Positions 60,593-64,000 of a DNA stretch of 64,000 bases are shown piece after piece. Source of the DNA: Anopheles merus. Taxonomy: Eukaryota; Arthropoda; Insecta; Diptera; Culicidae. Numbering within the stretch: the first letter of the stretch is position 1; every line of letters begins with the position of its first letter. Under the pieces are notes generated by a model. The model saw only the letters and a program-made list of their open reading frames with translations, was not told the origin of the DNA and ran no database searches. Location: contig NC_054084.1 in assembly GCF_017562075.2 (NCBI RefSeq), positions 37,449,499 to 37,513,498 of the forward strand. Reading direction: 5' to 3'. A program made the translations under genes and the position numbers.

Positions 60593-60790
60593 CAGCTTCA
60601 TATCGTACCTTTTTTACAGCAATCAACGTGTATAAAAGGATCTACGCAGATGTTCGGCCACTTCATCGTTTGCATCGATGGAGCGATCTATTTTATTTTA
60701 GTTTAATATTGTGTACGTAAATGTGTGAAATCGTGTAAAGTTATGTAAATGTTTCAATAAAGTGATAAAAAAAGATCTGCGCGTGTTTTT
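60593..60790 (+). other. Compact TATA-to-poly(A) unit of unknown nature
   Basis: TATAAAAGG at 60,631-60,639 is followed about 120 bases later by AATAAA at 60,756-60,761, with no ORF between them. This packing is seen in LTRs of retroelements and in short noncoding transcripts. No matching second LTR was found within the window, so a solo LTR fragment is only a possibility. Confidence 0.25.
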
Positions 60791-61738
60791 TTTGTTTTGC
60801 TTTAGATTACAAAAAATGCGTAGTGTGGGTGAGCGATCGCTGAACGAAAGAAACGAACACAGCGCAATGCGAAAGAAACAAACACAAGCACACGAAAGGA
60901 TGTTCGCGCATGGGCGCGAGCATTGAGAGAGCGCACCGTATATTTTGTATGGAAGCGAGAGAGAACAGTGATACCCTTTCCCTCCCTTTTATAAACCTAG
61001 GAATTCTTCCATCGGCTTAACTCTAGGTTTTTACGCACACTATGTTAAAAATTACCCGCTCTTTGCCTGTAGGGTCGCGTGGAGGCCCGAGAAAAAGAAC
61101 CTGCCACCACTGAGAAAAAAGAATGAGCATCTTAGTCCTTCTTTGGCAAGTACAATTCCTAGTCTAATCCATATCCTAGATAAAGGATGCATATTCTCGT
61201 GAGATGGAACTTTCATTTTGCGCACTTGCACCTCCCCCCCTCCCCTCCCCGCTTAACACTTCTGTCGCTTTCACTACTTTTAACTCAGTTAAGTTTCGAA
61301 TTTTAACCTACCGAAAACTACCGATAAAATTTTGATGTACCTACCGAAAACTGCTAAAATAATCTGGCCGCTCTGGTGACAGTTGAAAATGGAAGTTCAG
61401 CTCGAGGTTGTAAACGGAGCCTAAATGTCAGTCATTCGATGTAAAACTGGTATAATGTGCTGAATTGAAATTATACCAGTTTGAAACTGCAATAATGAGC
61501 GGTTGAGAGTTGAATTATAAAACCACTCTGTGATTTGCCAGAGATAAGGGCAGTGTTTTTATTTTCCGTTTCGATGCAATCGTGATGTGGGAGATGAGCA
61601 GAACGGGCCAACATTATTTTCTTTTTCACTTTTTGCCATTTTTTAGTTATGGGTTTGTGCAATTTCTAAAAATCATGAGACTTGCAAAGGGTTGAAATAC
61701 ACCGTGGTTTAATGGTTTTGAAGATTTTTTGAGCATAA
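60791..61738. other. Spacer, no gene seen
   Basis: No coding content was found. It includes a TTTATAAACC motif near 60,990, direct repeats of CTACCGAAAACT at about 61,309 and 61,340, and a perfect hairpin at 61,444-61,482. Some of this may be retroelement remnant. Confidence 0.45.
61444..61482. repeat. Perfect 13-bp hairpin
   Basis: AAACTGGTATAAT at 61,444-61,456 is exactly inverted at 61,470-61,482 around a 13-base loop. No U-run follows that would suggest a terminator. It could be the core of a small foldback element. Confidence 0.85.
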
Positions 61739-61936
61739 CGTGGTCTCGTGGTACAGTCGTCATCTCGTATGACTTAACAACATGCCTGTCATGGGTCCAA
61801 GTCCTGGATAGACCGTGCTCCCATACGTATGACTGACTATCCTGCTATGGTAACAATAAGTCACTGAAAGCCAAGTCCACTAGAGTTACAGGTAGGTCTT
61901 GGCCGACAACGTTTGTTGTGCCAAAGAAGAAGAATA
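61739..61936 (+). mobile_element. tRNA-type SINE, copy C
   Basis: This is the most complete copy. In order it has CGTGGTCTCGTGGTACAGTC (A-box region), CATGGGTCCAAGTCCTGG (B-box), GACCGTGCTCCCATACGTAT, GACTGACTATCCTGCTATGG, AAGTCACTGAAAGCCAAG, GGCCGACAACG, and a GAAGAAGAA tail. It shares each block with the reversed copy A and with copy B. Confidence 0.75.
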
Positions 61937-62301
61937 TTAATGAAAATTGAAATTGTAGTGGATGTGAAAAAATATGGGGAACAAATGAAATCTTTTGTTC
62001 TGGCTCACATGTTGTTTTACTTATTTATATATTTGTATCCATGTTTGTCTTGCTCATTTGGCTGAGATAACTTACATTGTATACCGGTCACCAGTTCTAC
62101 CGGTTTGTCCGTAACTAAAGATTAAAAATTAAAAGCAAGTTTCGTTTAAACGTATCAATAGTTATGGTAAAATCAATCAATTAAGACCAAATATTAAATT
62201 GCCGTGCCATGGCAAGAAGGGGTCCATTTGTTCCATATAATGTCCGTCTTGTCTCACTTTGAACACTCAATTATTATTTAAATTTGAGTTTGTAAGTTTT
62301 C
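61937..62301. other. AT-rich spacer, nothing seen
   Basis: AT-rich sequence with no coding frame, promoter or repeat that I could recognise. Confidence 0.55.
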
Positions 62302-62560
62302 CACGCTCAATTTTTAATCTTAATTTCTACGCTAAATCCTACGCTGATCATATAACGAAGCGGAACTGGTACTGTATCGGTCCCAGGGCAGGAACACGTT
62401 CATGTTTCAATCCGAATCCAATTCAGGTTCTGGTACAGTTTCAAGATCAGAAACTGTTTCAGGACCGGTGTGGGTTCAGAATCAGTTCCAGCACTGGAAT
62501 GGTTCCAGGATCTGTATGAGTTCAGTATCCGTGCGGTGTCGGTTATAAGTATATTAATGG
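62302..62560. repeat. Second copy of the composite 12-bp plus 29-bp repeat
   Basis: CTACGCTAAATCCTACGCTG near 62,328 is followed by GGAACTGGTACTGTATCGGT, AATCCGAATCCAATTCAGG and several GGACCGGTGTGGGTTCAG-type units. The order matches 50,787-51,060. It is shorter and more diverged than the copy at 50.8 kb. Confidence 0.7.
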
Positions 62561-62712
62561 ATCGTCATATGTTGTTGATTATAAATGTCTTTGTTAGCCG
62601 TTTACTTTGGCTTACACCTAGGAGTAACCAGGTGATCCTTGAAATTTCGTTCCACAGTCCTATAACTGAATCAAAATGCATAATTATTATCAATCATTAT
62701 AATACACACTGT

Positions 62713-62846
62713 TCGTCCTAGGTTCAAATCTCATATGGACCATCCTCCAGTAGCAAGAACTGACTATCCGGCTGTGTGGTACTAAATAAGTTTCGGAAGC
62801 TTTTATAGATCGGCAAGACCACGTTAGTCGTTATGCCAAATATAAT
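62713..62846 (+). mobile_element. tRNA-type SINE, copy D (partial)
   Basis: It starts within the B-box region (CTAGGTTCAAATCTC) and continues through GACCATCCTCCAGTAGCAAG, GACTATCCGGCTGTGTGGTA and GATCGGCAAGACCACG to GCCAAATATAA. The 5' third and the GAA tail are missing. It is closest to copy B. Confidence 0.6.
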
Positions 62847-63009
62847 TCATTTGATTAAAGAAAATAAAAGCAAGACAAATATATGGGTATGATAAATTTG
62901 GGAAATAAAAATTAAGGAAAAAGTAATTCTAATAATGACAAGAAACAAACGATTTTAAGTGAATAAGAAAATTAAAACCATTTTGCATAACTTCAGACAT
63001 TATAACTGT

Positions 63010-63600
63010 CGCTAGTGACAGAAGAATGCAACGGCAACAGCAGTGGCAGCAGCATTATACGTACCTCCGCCATCAGACGGCTGTAGAGCAACAAACCAGC
63101 TAGCAGGCGCAGACTGGTGGCGGATATCTTTTTTTAGTCTCTTAAGACCAGGCTGGCGAGTCCTTTTGTCAAAATACAACTTCTGCTTGACGGATGTCTT
63201 CGGCGAACAGTTGACGACGATAACGGTGGTAAGGAATTATTTTATCTTGGAACGATCATAACTTTGAACAACGACATCAACACTGTAATCCAACTTAAGT
63301 GAATCGTTCCTACAATGATCTTCCGCATCTGTTGAGATCGAAAAGTTTTCGAGAATGTACGAATTGAGCGAGAATATCGCCAGGATACGATGGCTGGGGC
63401 ATGTTATGAAGATGCTCGACTTATGTCCCACCAAGAAAGTTTGATGAATAATGTGTTTCTTCTCTTAGTGAAGAGAAAGACTGCGACTTTGATTTCGCCA
63501 CGATCTGCTAAGGATCAGGTGATGCAGTTCTATATCGTAGGGAAGTTACAGACAAGGACGAAACATCTTGGAGATTGTTGATTGCGCCATGTTACAACGA
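63010..63600 (+). pseudogene. Third non-LTR reverse-transcriptase relic
   Basis: Short translated matches survive: GYLF-type sequence near 63,120, TTSTL-like sequence near 63,285 and, best, YELSENIARIRWLGHVMKM at about 63,358-63,415. The last corresponds to the RLRWAGHVIRM block of the element at 49.8 kb. Frameshifts and stops are frequent. It lies just downstream of the second composite minisatellite, as the relic at 52.3 kb does. Confidence 0.55.
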
Positions 63601-64000
63601 CGAGCTCCACCATGAGTAGGCAAACAAAAAAAAAATAGAGGGAGCTAACGATTTAAGATCTTTAGCACTTCTTCCGATGGCTATATTTTTGCCATTATTT
63701 TATTTGTTGTTCCTTTAGTGTGTATTTTTATAGTTGATTTTTTTCTCATATTCACATATTATAACGACCAATCTGTTTAGTTATTAAAAAGTGTTTCTTT
63801 TCTTTTCTCAATAGATTTGTTTACTTTATTTCTTATTTCTATATCATTACTGATTTGTTTGATAATCTGCTATAATTATTGCTATTGGAGCTTGTTCTGC
63901 ACTAACTAAGTGTCTCCCTATCTTCTCTGATTCGTATTTGTACTTGTATTTTTATTTAGTTATCAGCGAAATGGTAATGCCGTTATGATTGAAATTACGG
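63601..64000. other. AT-rich spacer at window end
   Basis: T-rich and AT-rich sequence with no recognisable feature. Confidence 0.6.

Overview
The window is eukaryotic nuclear DNA, most probably from an Anopheles mosquito. Three multi-exon genes have short GT-AG introns and GC-rich coding exons. Long gene-poor tracts carry dinucleotide microsatellites. A tRNA-type SINE resembling the Anopheles SINE200 type, several terminal-inverted-repeat elements and non-LTR retrotransposon relics fill the AT-rich spacers. The species call is inference; nothing here proves it.

Bases 1-45,900 hold no protein that I recognise. They are GC-moderate and full of simple repeats: (CT)n at 188, (GT)n at 22.1 kb, (CA)n at 38.1 kb and 39.0 kb, and (GA)n at 43.8 kb. 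What they do show is regulatory or transcript structure. A strong TATA promoter with a leader and a good splice donor lies at 4.22-4.40 kb. A well-framed 51-nt candidate exon follows at 5.96 kb. A second TATA promoter with a long leader lies at 33.7 kb. Several short splice-site-bounded segments, some of them multiples of three, are scattered between 20 and 41 kb. The simplest reading is a long-intron gene or long noncoding transcript on the + strand, possibly with alternative promoters. Its main coding exons are outside the window or too short to recognise.

Bases 45.9-53.4 kb are AT-rich and repeat-laden. They contain two SINE copies, a 328-bp element with 54-bp terminal inverted repeats, a 5'-truncated non-LTR retrotransposon with an intact 3' ORF, a 29-bp minisatellite interrupted by a 642-bp transposon, and a decayed reverse-transcriptase relic.

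Bases 53.4-60.1 kb form a compact housekeeping cluster. Bug22/CFAP20 (ciliary and axonemal protein, 200 codons, 2 exons) and DFF40/CAD (apoptotic nuclease, 425 codons, 4 exons) lie on the + strand. A 202-codon securin-like candidate lies on the - strand, convergent with DFF40. The three have no obvious shared pathway and seem to be neighbours only. A 709-bp inverted-repeat element sits between Bug22 and DFF40.

Bases 60.1-64.0 kb are again repetitive. They contain a TTAA-flanked foldback MITE, a second copy of the 642-bp transposon family, two SINE copies, a second copy of the composite minisatellite, and a third degraded reverse-transcriptase relic.
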